Shown here one piece after another: positions 1 through 5,865 of a DNA stretch of 5,865 bases. Position numbers and translations under genes: made by a program. The notes below the pieces were generated by a model. It saw nothing but the letters and a program-made list of their open reading frames with translations, had not been told where the DNA came from and did no database searches. The stretch spans positions 1 to 5,865 of the forward strand of contig CAMOIA010000108.1 in the NCBI GenBank assembly GCA_946615785.1. Reading direction: 5' to 3'. The stretch's first letter is position 1. Each line of letters opens with the position of its first letter. Source of the DNA: an uncultured Clostridia bacterium. Its GTDB lineage: Bacteria; Bacillota; Clostridia; Christensenellales; Aristaeellaceae.

Positions 1-428
1 TGCCGGTCGGCCGGCTTGACAAGGACACGACAGGGCTTTTGCTCCTGACGACGGACGGTGTTCTGGCCCATCGGCTCATCGCCCCCAAACGCCATGTGGA
101 TAAGGTGTACCGCGCCTGGACGGACGCGGATATGAATGAAAGCGATATCGAAGCGTTCGCGTCGGGCATGCACTTTGCGGAATTTGACTCCCTCCCTGCG
201 CGCCTTGAGATCGTGTCCCCGAGGGAGGGCATTGTCACCGTCCGCGAAGGGAAGTACCATCAGGTCAAACGGATGTTCGCGGCGCGGGGGAAACAGGTGA
301 TCCGTCTGCACAGGGAAGTCTTCGGCCCCTTGCATCTGGACACGGCGCTGTCCCCGGGCGCCTTCCGGAACCTGGACGCGAAAGAAGTGGAGGCGCTGTA
401 TGCGGCCGCGGAAATGGAGATGCCATGA
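1..428 (+). CDS. rsuA: 16S rRNA pseudouridine synthase, RsuA family (5' end outside window)
   Basis: C-terminal 141 residues of a pseudouridine synthase; the reading frame is open to the left edge, with the first whole codon at base 3. The catalytic-loop signature GRLDKDTTGLLLLTTDG is read at about 9-59, and its Asp (codon 18-20) is the expected nucleophile that isomerises uridine to pseudouridine. Further family landmarks follow: HRLIAPKRHVDKVY, then EGKYHQVKRMFAARG and RLHRE near the C-terminus. These match RsuA, which modifies U516 of 16S rRNA in E. coli, better than the RluB/E/F relatives, though the exact target site is inferred. The N-terminal S4-like RNA-binding domain would lie outside the window. 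A TTG at 39 is in frame but falls inside the catalytic motif, so it is not the start. The stop overlaps the start of the next gene by ATGA, which suggests translational coupling with another rRNA-modifying enzyme. Confidence 0.93.
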   Translation, partial: PVGRLDKDTTGLLLLTTDGVLAHRLIAPKRHVDKVYRAWTDADMNESDIEAFASGMHFAEFDSLPARLEIVSPREGIVTVREGKYHQVKRMFAARGKQVIRLHREVFGPLHLDTALSPGAFRNLDAKEVEALYAAAEMEMP

Positions 429-1033
429 GCAAGCAGTATTTTGACGCTGCGCCGGACTGCGAGAGCCGGCCGGTGGTTTTGACGGTTCCGGCGGACGGTG
501 GAACCCTGACGTTTGAAACGGATGCAGGCGTTTTTTCAAAGGGAGAGCTTGACGAAGGCACAAAGCTGCTGCTTGAGAACGCGGGCATGCTTCAGGGCAG
601 GGTGCTGGACCTTGGCTGCGGATGGGGAGCGATCGGCATTACAGTCGCAAAGCGTTTTCCCGAAACCGAGGTTTGGATGTGCGACGTGAACGAAAGGGCG
701 GTCGCGCTTGCCCGGAAAAACATCCTTCAGAATCAGGCATGCAATGCCAGGGCCGTCCTCTCCGACGGTTTTTCAGCCATCGAAGGCAGCTTTGATACGA
801 TCCTCACGAACCCGCCGATCCGTGCCGGGAAAAGCGTGATCTACGGATTTTTTCGGGATGCGGCGCAGCGCCTTACGCCAAACGGCAGCCTGATCCTTGT
901 TATTCGCAAACAGCAGGGGGCAGAATCGGCAGAGCGGTATCTGAAAACGATCTATGAAAACGTTTTGCGCCTGGACCGGAAAAAAGGTTTCTGGATCCTT
1001 CAGTGCTCTTACCCGATCAAAACGACGAATTGA
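425..1033 (+). CDS. RsmC-like class I SAM-dependent methyltransferase (probable 16S rRNA guanine-N2)
   Basis: A 202-residue methyltransferase with a Rossmann-type SAM domain. The RsmC-family entry motif TDAGVFSKGELDEGT is at residues 32-46. SAM-binding motif I, VLDLGCGWGAIGI, is at 60-72. The acidic end of the second strand, CDVNERAV, is at 86-93. The target-amine motif NPPI is at 129-132 and is typical of enzymes that methylate exocyclic amino groups. E. coli RsmC makes m2G1207 in 16S rRNA and has a duplicated N-terminal domain. This protein has only the catalytic half, as in the YbxB-type proteins of Gram-positives, so the function is likely but the exact site is inferred. The ATG overlaps the rsuA stop by 4 bases, and a GGAGA at 416-420 lies 4 bases upstream. 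The pairing with rsuA supports a role in small-subunit rRNA modification. Confidence 0.88.
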   Translation: MSKQYFDAAPDCESRPVVLTVPADGGTLTFETDAGVFSKGELDEGTKLLLENAGMLQGRVLDLGCGWGAIGITVAKRFPETEVWMCDVNERAVALARKNILQNQACNARAVLSDGFSAIEGSFDTILTNPPIRAGKSVIYGFFRDAAQRLTPNGSLILVIRKQQGAESAERYLKTIYENVLRLDRKKGFWILQCSYPIKTTN

Positions 1034-1060
1034 AACTGTCAGCGCCCGATGAGGACGCGG

Positions 1061-1066
1061 AAAGGA
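1061..1066 (+). promoter_or_regulatory. Ribosome binding site that fixes the pepV start
   Basis: AAAGGA lies 6 bases before the ATG at 1073. An alternative in-frame ATG at 1049 has no purine-rich site at a suitable distance; it would add eight residues (MRTRKGNN) that the family does not need. The 1073 start is therefore preferred. Confidence 0.7.
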
Positions 1067-1072
1067 AACAAT

Positions 1073-2458
1073 ATGCGAAACGAAAAACTTGAAAACGCGC
1101 TTCTTTCCTATCGGGCGGAAGCGGTGGAAACGCTCGGGCGCTGGGTGAAGCAGCCGAGCTTCCAGACAGAACCTGCGCCGGGAGCCCCCTTTGGAAAGGA
1201 TACCCGGAAAATGCTGGACCTGGCCCTTGCGGACTGCGCTTCGCTTGGGTTTTCGACGCGCAACGTGGACGGATATGCCGGAATCTGCGACTATGGCGAG
1301 GGTGCGGACTGCGACGCGCTGGGCATCCTTGGCCATCTTGACGTGGTGCCGGTGGGGGCAGGATGGACGTACGATCCTTTCGGAGCCGAGGTGAGGGACA
1401 ATCGGATGTTCGGACGCGGAACCTCCGACGATAAAGGACCGATGGTCGCCTCCCTCTATGCCCTGGCCGCTGTGAAAAAGGCTGGCATTCCGCTCAGCCG
1501 GAAGGTACGGCTGGTCTTTGGCTGCGACGAAGAAGTGGGCATGGAGAGCATCCTTCACTTCAAGGAAAAAGAAGTCATGCCTCGCTCAGGCTTCAGTCCG
1601 GACGCGGATTATCCGGTGATCAACATTGAAAAAGGCGGCTGCCACGTCGTTTTGAAAGGAAAGCTGGCGGACGAAGGCGTGCGGGTTCTTTCCTTTGACG
1701 TGGGCGAACAGATCAACGTGATTCCGGGCAGCGCGACGGCGACGGTCCGGGGGGACGGGAAAACCGCGGCCTTTGCGGAACAATGCGCAAAGGCGCTTGG
1801 ATTTGCCCTGACAGCGAAGGTGCTTGACAATGGGGTGGAGCTTACGACCAGCGGGAAAGGCGGCCACGCCGCGCTCGGGGAAGGAACCAGCAACGCGATC
1901 GGGCAGATGCTGATGATTCTCAAAGCCATGGGCGCGAAGGGCGTGATCGAAAACCTCGCCGATACCGTGGGCATGTATTATTACGGCGAAGGGCTTGGCA
2001 TTGCCATGCAGGATTCGCTTTCCGGAAAGCTGACCTGCTCGCTTGACATCATCCGTACCGACCCTGAGACGGGATGGGTGAAAGCGTATCTGGATATCCG
2101 CTACCCGCTCATGATGGGCGTCGACGCCATGATGCACGTCATGCGCATGGTGCTCGACGGACGTCTTGAGGCGGAACTGGCCTCTTCAAGGCCCCCGCAT
2201 TTTGTAAGCGCGAACAGCCGTCTTGTCAAGGAACTGCTCGCGGCCTATGAAGAGGTGACGGGGCTTGAAGGAAAAGCGCTCGCCATCGGCGGCGGAACCT
2301 ATGCCCGCGCGATGGAAGAGGGCGTCGCATTCGGCGCGCTGTTCCCGGGAGACGAGGAAATGGCACATCAGCCGAATGAATATCTGGATCTTGATCGCTT
2401 TTATGAGAATATGCGCATCATTGCGTATGCCATCGTAAGACTTTGCGGAAAGGAATAA
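1073..2458 (+). CDS. pepV: PepV-type dinuclear zinc dipeptidase (peptidase family M20)
   Basis: A 461-residue cytoplasmic metallodipeptidase, close to the usual PepV length of about 465-470. PepV releases amino acids from dipeptides with broad specificity, including Xaa-His and carnosine-type substrates. The M20 metal and catalytic motifs appear in order. GHLDVVP at 87-93 supplies ligand His88. GRGTSDDKGP at 114-123 supplies the bridging Asp, probably Asp119. CDEEVG at 151-156 supplies catalytic base Glu153 and ligand Glu154. SPDADYPVI at 175-183 supplies ligand Asp177. GKGGHAA at 261-267 carries the substrate-binding lid His265. GGGTYAR at 407-413 is characteristic of PepV, and EMAHQPNEY at 429-437 supplies ligand His432. 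There is no signal peptide. The gene follows the methyltransferase by 39 bases and precedes manA by 4. An upstream ATG at 1049 would lengthen it by eight residues but lacks a ribosome binding site. Function is confident; the natural substrate is not shown by sequence. Confidence 0.93.
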   Translation: MRNEKLENALLSYRAEAVETLGRWVKQPSFQTEPAPGAPFGKDTRKMLDLALADCASLGFSTRNVDGYAGICDYGEGADCDALGILGHLDVVPVGAGWTYDPFGAEVRDNRMFGRGTSDDKGPMVASLYALAAVKKAGIPLSRKVRLVFGCDEEVGMESILHFKEKEVMPRSGFSPDADYPVINIEKGGCHVVLKGKLADEGVRVLSFDVGEQINVIPGSATATVRGDGKTAAFAEQCAKALGFALTAKVLDNGVELTTSGKGGHAALGEGTSNAIGQMLMILKAMGAKGVIENLADTVGMYYYGEGLGIAMQDSLSGKLTCSLDIIRTDPETGWVKAYLDIRYPLMMGVDAMMHVMRMVLDGRLEAELASSRPPHFVSANSRLVKELLAAYEEVTGLEGKALAIGGGTYARAMEEGVAFGALFPGDEEMAHQPNEYLDLDRFYENMRIIAYAIVRLCGKE

Positions 2459-2462
2459 TCAT

Positions 2463-3407
2463 ATGAAACTGGCACCGATTCGGATGCGGCCTTCTTTCCG
2501 TCACGGAGCGGAAACGCCGTGGGGCGGGGACAGGCTTAAAACCGTTTTTCAGAAAGCCATTCCCGACGCGCGTACGGGAGAAAGCCTTGAATGCAGCGTG
2601 ATTTCAGGCCATAACAGCACGGACGAAAACGGGACGCCTCTTTCCGAGCTGATTGAGCGCTGGGGCGAGAGGCTGACGGGACCGGGCTTCGACAAACCGT
2701 TTCCGCTGCTTTTGAAACTGATCGACGCGGAGGACAGGCTTTCTGTCCAGGTGCATCCTGACGATGCATATGCGGCCCGGGTCGAAAACAAACAGGGGAA
2801 AACGGAAGCCTGGGTGATTCTGGACTGTGCGGAAGGGGCGCAGCTCGTCTATGGCGTTCAGGAAGGCGTCACGCGCGAACAGCTAAAGCAGGCCTGCGAA
2901 GGCGGGAAGGCGCTGGAGGCGCTTTTGCGGTTTGTTCCCGTGCACAGGGGGGGCGTTTTCTATATTCCATCCGGCACCGTGCACGCGATCGGCGCGGGCA
3001 TCGTGCTGTATGAAATCCAGCAGTCGAGCGACGTAACCTACCGGTTTTATGACTGGGACCGCAGGGACGCAAACGGAAAGGGCCGGGAACTGCACCAGGC
3101 GAAAGCACTGGACGTGGTCGACCTTCACATGCAGGGCCAGGCCGTCAGGGGAAGCGCCATGGGCGATCATATCCGCCTTCTTGACGAAACCTATTTCACG
3201 CTGGACCGCTACCTGGCCCCCGCCGTCATCCAGCCGGATAAACGCATGTTCAGGATCCTGACGGCCATCGAGCCGGCCGGCCTCTCATTTTCTGAAGGTG
3301 AAATGGATTTGAAGGCGGGGGAGACGATGCTGCTGCCCGCGGACGGATACGCTGTTTCCATCGATGGGAAAGACGTACTCGTCGCTGCGCCGAAGGTGAG
3401 GACATGA
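2463..3407 (+). CDS. manA: Mannose-6-phosphate isomerase, class I (short Bacillus type)
   Basis: A 314-residue zinc enzyme that interconverts mannose 6-phosphate and fructose 6-phosphate, linking mannose use or GDP-mannose supply to glycolysis. Its length fits the short Bacillus-type class I enzymes (about 315 residues) and not the E. coli form (about 390). The N-terminal PWGGDRL segment is at residues 19-25. The zinc motif QVHPDD is at 96-101 (Gln96, His98), a third ligand Glu115 is in KTEAW, and the fourth, His174, is in PSGTVHAIG at 169-177. YEIQQSSDVTYRFYDWDR at 183-200 carries the conserved arginine region of the active site. The C-terminal third is a cupin-like domain without metal residues. 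AGGA at 2451-2454, inside the end of pepV, is its ribosome binding site, 8 bases from the ATG. The stop overlaps murB by 4 bases. No other sugar gene is nearby, so the pathway it serves here is not shown. Confidence 0.94.
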   Translation: MKLAPIRMRPSFRHGAETPWGGDRLKTVFQKAIPDARTGESLECSVISGHNSTDENGTPLSELIERWGERLTGPGFDKPFPLLLKLIDAEDRLSVQVHPDDAYAARVENKQGKTEAWVILDCAEGAQLVYGVQEGVTREQLKQACEGGKALEALLRFVPVHRGGVFYIPSGTVHAIGAGIVLYEIQQSSDVTYRFYDWDRRDANGKGRELHQAKALDVVDLHMQGQAVRGSAMGDHIRLLDETYFTLDRYLAPAVIQPDKRMFRILTAIEPAGLSFSEGEMDLKAGETMLLPADGYAVSIDGKDVLVAAPKVRT

Positions 3408-4315
3408 TGAAGAACTGGATACCGGCTGTCAGGGAACGTTTTCCTGAAATTCCTGTCCGCGAGGGAGAAACGCTGAGCGCGCACACCACGTTTCGTGTCG
3501 GCGGTGGGTGTGCTTTGTTCGCCGAACCCGAAAACGCGAAACAGTTCATGGAATTATATGCTTTTGCAAATCAGGAAGGCGTTCCGGTTTTTGTTCTTGG
3601 CAGGGGAAGCAATCTTCTGGTCTCAGACGACGGATTCGACGGGCTCGTGATCAGTACGTCCGGCATGAACGCAATCGAGGTTGCCGGCTGCGTCATCACC
3701 GCGGGGTGCGGTGCCGCGCTTTCCAGGATCGCGATTTGCGCCGTGCGCGAAGGTCTTGCCGGCGCGGAATTCTGCCACGGGATCCCCGGGAGCCTCGGCG
3801 GCGCGGTTTTTATGAATGCCGGCGCGTATGAAGGCAGCATGGCGGACATTGTTACTTCCGTCTGCATGCTTGAAAACGGATCGGTCGTCACCGTTTCGGG
3901 CCGGGATATGGAATTCGGCTACCGGAAAAGCCGCGCCATGCGAAGCGGCGGCATCGTGCTTTCGGCGCGTCTTTCGCTGAATGCGGGTAATGAAGAGGAA
4001 ATTGCGGAAAAAATGCGCTCGCTGGATCAGAAACGCAGCGAGAAGCAGCCGCTGGAATATCCGAGTGCAGGCTCGTATTTCAAACGCCCGGAAGGGTATT
4101 TTGCAGGCGCGCTGATCGACCAGGCCGGGCTGAAGGGGTTCAGGGTCGGCGGCGCGCAGGTGAGCGAAAAACACGCCGGCTTTATCGTCAACCGCGGCGG
4201 CGCGACCTGCAAAGACATTCTCGCCCTTGAGCATGAGGTTGTCACACGGGTTGAGGAACGCTTCCAAGTGCGCCTTGAAAGGGAGGTGCGGCTGATCGGA
4301 AATGAGCTTTTCTGA
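3404..4315 (+). CDS. murB: UDP-N-acetylenolpyruvoylglucosamine reductase
   Basis: A 303-residue flavoenzyme that uses NADPH to reduce UDP-GlcNAc-enolpyruvate to UDP-MurNAc, the second committed step of peptidoglycan precursor synthesis in the cytoplasm. The FAD-binding segment includes HTTFRVGG at residues 27-34 and VLGRGSNLLVSDDGF at 64-78. GIPGSLGGAVFMNAGAYEG at 126-144 is the family hallmark. YRKS at 173-176 carries the active-site Arg174. YPSAGSYFKRP at 219-229 carries the proton-donor Ser224. AGLKGFRVGGAQVSEKHAGFIVN (241-263, split here for description) is the conserved C-terminal block, and LEREVRLIG at 291-299 supplies the catalytic Glu294. Length matches the shorter type II MurB of Gram-positives. 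The start overlaps the manA stop in ATGATGA, so either ATG (3404 or 3407) could be used. AAGGTG at 3393-3398 is the ribosome binding site. The 3' end overlaps whiA by 14 bases. Confidence 0.95.
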   Translation: MMKNWIPAVRERFPEIPVREGETLSAHTTFRVGGGCALFAEPENAKQFMELYAFANQEGVPVFVLGRGSNLLVSDDGFDGLVISTSGMNAIEVAGCVITAGCGAALSRIAICAVREGLAGAEFCHGIPGSLGGAVFMNAGAYEGSMADIVTSVCMLENGSVVTVSGRDMEFGYRKSRAMRSGGIVLSARLSLNAGNEEEIAEKMRSLDQKRSEKQPLEYPSAGSYFKRPEGYFAGALIDQAGLKGFRVGGAQVSEKHAGFIVNRGGATCKDILALEHEVVTRVEERFQVRLEREVRLIGNELF

Positions 4316-5234
4316 CGAAACGAAACGGGAACTGGCCAGGATCAAGCCGGAAAAGCCCTGCTGCATGCTCAGCGAGATCAGCGCGCTGACACAGAGCTGC
4401 GCTTCCCTGCGTTTTCAGGGACGCGGCAGGATCTCCATCGTATACAAAACGGAAAACATGGCGCTCGCAAAGCGCCTTTTCCTTCTGCTCAAGCTCCGGC
4501 TGAATCTGATCCCGGTCATCGAATACGCTTCTGTCGGGCGCTTCGGCGGCCGCAGGATCTGCACCCTCACGCTGAAAGACCAGGACGCAAAGCAGCTGAT
4601 GCTTTCCTTAAGAATGCTGAAAACGACGGAAGCGGGACTGCCCATCCTGCGCGGCATCCCGCGTTCGGCCTACACCAAGCGCTGCTGCAGGGGCGCCTAT
4701 TTACGGGGCGCCTTTCTTGGCTCCGGCATGCTTTTGAATCCGGAAAAAGGGTATCTCCTGCGCTTTTCCTCGTCCGATCCGGCCCTGATCCGCGGCATTC
4801 ACGGGATGCTTGAAAAGAGCGGGATTTTGTCTTCTGTCAAACTGAGCGACGAAGGAGCGGAGCTTCGCGTGACGCAGGGGGATGGGATCAGCGCTTTTTT
4901 AACCCTGACCGGTGCGCATACCTCCATGATGAAAATGGAAGATATCCGCATCCGGCGCGAATCCAAGAACAGAGCGAACAGAGCGGCCAACTGCGACCAG
5001 GGGAATTTGAAAAAGCAGCTACAAACTGCCCAGAAGCAGGCTGCCGCGCTTTTGACGCTTCTGGACCGCAAAGACGTGCCGGATGAGATTCTGGAAACGG
5101 CAAGGCTGCGTCTTGATCATATGGATGCGACGGTTGAAGAGCTTCGCATGTTTTTTGACCCGCCGCTCTCCAAATCAGGCGCGTATCATCGGCTTCAGAA
5201 GGCAGTGCGGTATGCAAACGAACAAAGCATGTAA
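4302..5234 (+). CDS. whiA: DNA-binding protein WhiA (sporulation / cell-division regulator)
   Basis: A 310-residue member of the WhiA family, near the usual 315. WhiA proteins are restricted to Gram-positives: they activate sporulation septation genes in Streptomyces and influence division and chromosome segregation in Bacillus. The characteristic start MSFSDETKRELARI is present. The N-terminal half is the degenerate LAGLIDADG homing-endonuclease fold, which has no known nuclease activity; its motif CCRGAYLRGAFLGSG is at residues 128-142. The C-terminal helix-turn-helix region begins around the conserved NRANRAANCDQGNLKKQ (223-239) and ends with DPPLSKSGAYHRLQKA (286-301). An in-frame TGA at 4293 excludes any longer N-terminus. 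The start lies 14 bases inside murB with a poorly spaced ribosome binding site, so coupling to murB translation is likely. In many Firmicutes rapZ and yvcK lie just upstream of whiA, but here they are absent. Residues 150-154 (GYLLR) depart from the usual YHLE-type sequence. Confidence 0.95.
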   Translation: MSFSDETKRELARIKPEKPCCMLSEISALTQSCASLRFQGRGRISIVYKTENMALAKRLFLLLKLRLNLIPVIEYASVGRFGGRRICTLTLKDQDAKQLMLSLRMLKTTEAGLPILRGIPRSAYTKRCCRGAYLRGAFLGSGMLLNPEKGYLLRFSSSDPALIRGIHGMLEKSGILSSVKLSDEGAELRVTQGDGISAFLTLTGAHTSMMKMEDIRIRRESKNRANRAANCDQGNLKKQLQTAQKQAAALLTLLDRKDVPDEILETARLRLDHMDATVEELRMFFDPPLSKSGAYHRLQKAVRYANEQSM

Positions 5235-5244
5235 ATAAGCGATA

Positions 5245-5282
5245 GAAAAAAGCCAGCTGCTTTCACAGCTGGCTCATTTTTC
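5245..5282. terminator. Bidirectional Rho-independent terminator between whiA and tuf
   Basis: A perfect 9-bp inverted repeat, AGCCAGCTG (5251-5259) and CAGCTGGCT (5266-5274), encloses the 6-base loop CTTTCA. A run of six A's (5246-5251) precedes the stem and CATTTTTC follows it. Read on the plus strand it gives a hairpin then a U-tract 17 bases after the whiA stop. Read on the minus strand it gives a hairpin then a U-tract after the tuf stop. One element thus appears to end both converging transcription units. Confidence 0.9.
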
Positions 5283-5302
5283 TTTCGCGCAATAGCCTCT
5301 TA

Positions 5303-5865
5303 TCAGGCCTCGACCATGCGGGTAACGGCGCCGGCGCCAACAGTGTGGCCGCCTTCGCGGATAGCGAAGCGAAGTCCGCTCTCGATGGCGATGGGGGTGA
5401 TCAATTGCACTTCCATTTCGACGTTGTCACCGGGCATAACCATTTCAACGCCGTCAGGCAGCTTGATGGTGCCGGTCACGTCGGTGGTGCGGAAGTAGAA
5501 CTGCGGACGATAGCCGTTGAAGAACGGGGTATGACGGCCGCCTTCTTCCTTCTTCAGCACGTACACCTGGCCGAAGAAATGGGTGTGGGGCTTGATGGAA
5601 CCGGGCTTGGCAAGCACCTGGCCGCGCTCCACTTCGTTCCTCTGCACGCCGCGCAGCAGCACGCCGATGTTGTCGCCGGCCTGCGCGTCGTCAAGCAGCT
5701 TGTGGAACATTTCAACGCCGGTCACGACAACCGCACGCGGCTTGTCCATCAGACCGACGATTTCAACCGTCTCGCTCACCTTGATCGTGCCGCGCTCGAC
5801 ACGGCCAGTCGCCACGGTGCCGCGGCCGGTGATGGAGAACACGTCTTCAACGGGCATCAGGAAGG
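5303..5865 (-). CDS. tuf: Translation elongation factor EF-Tu, C-terminal part (5' end outside window)
   Basis: C-terminal 186 residues of EF-Tu, the GTPase that carries aminoacyl-tRNA to the ribosomal A site. The frame is open to the right edge: the codons before the first Met seen read Phe-Leu, matching the FLMPVEDVF stretch of EF-Tu. GRGTVATGRVERG near the beginning is the domain 2 signature. Domain 3 includes PQFYFRTTDVTG and MPGDNVEM, and the protein ends GAGAVTRMVEA, a normal EF-Tu terminus. The missing part is the GTP-binding domain 1, roughly the first 205-210 residues. All eight lysine codons seen are AAG, whereas the neighbouring genes prefer AAA, as expected for a very highly expressed gene. 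It converges on whiA across a 68-base gap. In many Firmicutes tuf is last in the rpsL-rpsG-fusA-tuf operon, which fits the terminator downstream, but the upstream genes are not visible. Confidence 0.97.
   Translation of the reverse strand, partial: FLMPVEDVFSITGRGTVATGRVERGTIKVSETVEIVGLMDKPRAVVVTGVEMFHKLLDDAQAGDNIGVLLRGVQRNEVERGQVLAKPGSIKPHTHFFGQVYVLKKEEGGRHTPFFNGYRPQFYFRTTDVTGTIKLPDGVEMVMPGDNVEMEVQLITPIAIESGLRFAIREGGHTVGAGAVTRMVEA

Noticed and set aside
39..41. TTG as a start codon for the first gene
   Set aside because: The same frame continues to the left edge and the codons before it encode the GRLDKDT catalytic motif, so the gene begins outside the window.
1049..1051. ATG as the start of pepV
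   Set aside because: There is no suitable ribosome binding site, and the added residues are not part of the family. The ATG at 1073 has AAAGGA at 6 bases.
1034..1072. Possible promoter in the gap before pepV
   Set aside because: I see no convincing -35/-10 pair in this short gap; only the ribosome binding site is supported.
773..1558. Long open frame on the minus strand (261 codons)
   Set aside because: It lies antisense to the methyltransferase and pepV, both with clear family motifs. Its translation is rich in Arg, His and Pro with no recognisable domain, as expected from the complement of GC-rich coding DNA.
1586..2137. Open frame on the minus strand within pepV (183 codons)
   Set aside because: It is antisense to the well-supported metal-binding core and lid of PepV. 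Its His- and Arg-rich translation matches no family I know.
3271..3284. GCCGGCCGGC palindrome, with similar sequences near 6-14 and 465-474
   Set aside because: These lie inside coding regions and follow from GC-rich codons. Copies are not placed regularly and have no conserved flanks.
3623..4366. Long open frame on the minus strand (247 codons)
   Set aside because: It is almost wholly antisense to murB and the start of whiA and shows no domain. It has no ribosome binding site or gene context, so it is a coding shadow.

Overview
The window is ordinary core-genome DNA from a Gram-positive bacterium. Six genes run on the plus strand, and the 3' part of a tuf gene converges on them from the minus strand. 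Four features point to Bacillota, probably Clostridia: a whiA regulator, a short Bacillus-type mannose-6-phosphate isomerase, a MurB of 303 residues and a PepV-type M20 dipeptidase. The DNA looks GC-rich for that phylum, judged by eye. I cannot place it at genus level; a GC-rich uncultured gut or anaerobic lineage is a guess.

Layout. Positions 1-428 hold the 3' end of an RsuA-family 16S rRNA pseudouridine synthase. A 4-base ATGA overlap leads into an RsmC-like 16S rRNA methyltransferase (425-1033). A 39-base gap with a good ribosome binding site precedes pepV (1073-2458). Then come manA (2463-3407, a 4-base gap), murB (3404-4315, a 4-base overlap) and whiA (4302-5234, a 14-base overlap). Spacing is tight throughout and I see no terminator or convincing promoter between these genes, so they look like one transcription unit whose promoter lies left of the window. 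A 9-bp stem-loop flanked by A and T runs at 5245-5282 can end transcription from both sides. Beyond it, on the minus strand, is the C-terminal half of EF-Tu (5303-5865), which runs off the right edge.

Together the genes cover housekeeping and growth: ribosome modification (rsuA, rsmC-like), peptide use (pepV), hexose phosphate interconversion (manA), peptidoglycan precursor synthesis (murB) and a conserved Gram-positive regulator linked to cell division and sporulation (whiA). All catalytic signatures that can be checked are intact. No mobile element, CRISPR array, RNA gene or new defence-like system is visible. The points most worth a second look are the direct murB-whiA overlap without rapZ and yvcK between them, the weak ribosome binding site of whiA, substitutions in a conserved WhiA motif, and the distinct codon usage of tuf. 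There is no gene-free stretch longer than 300 bases.
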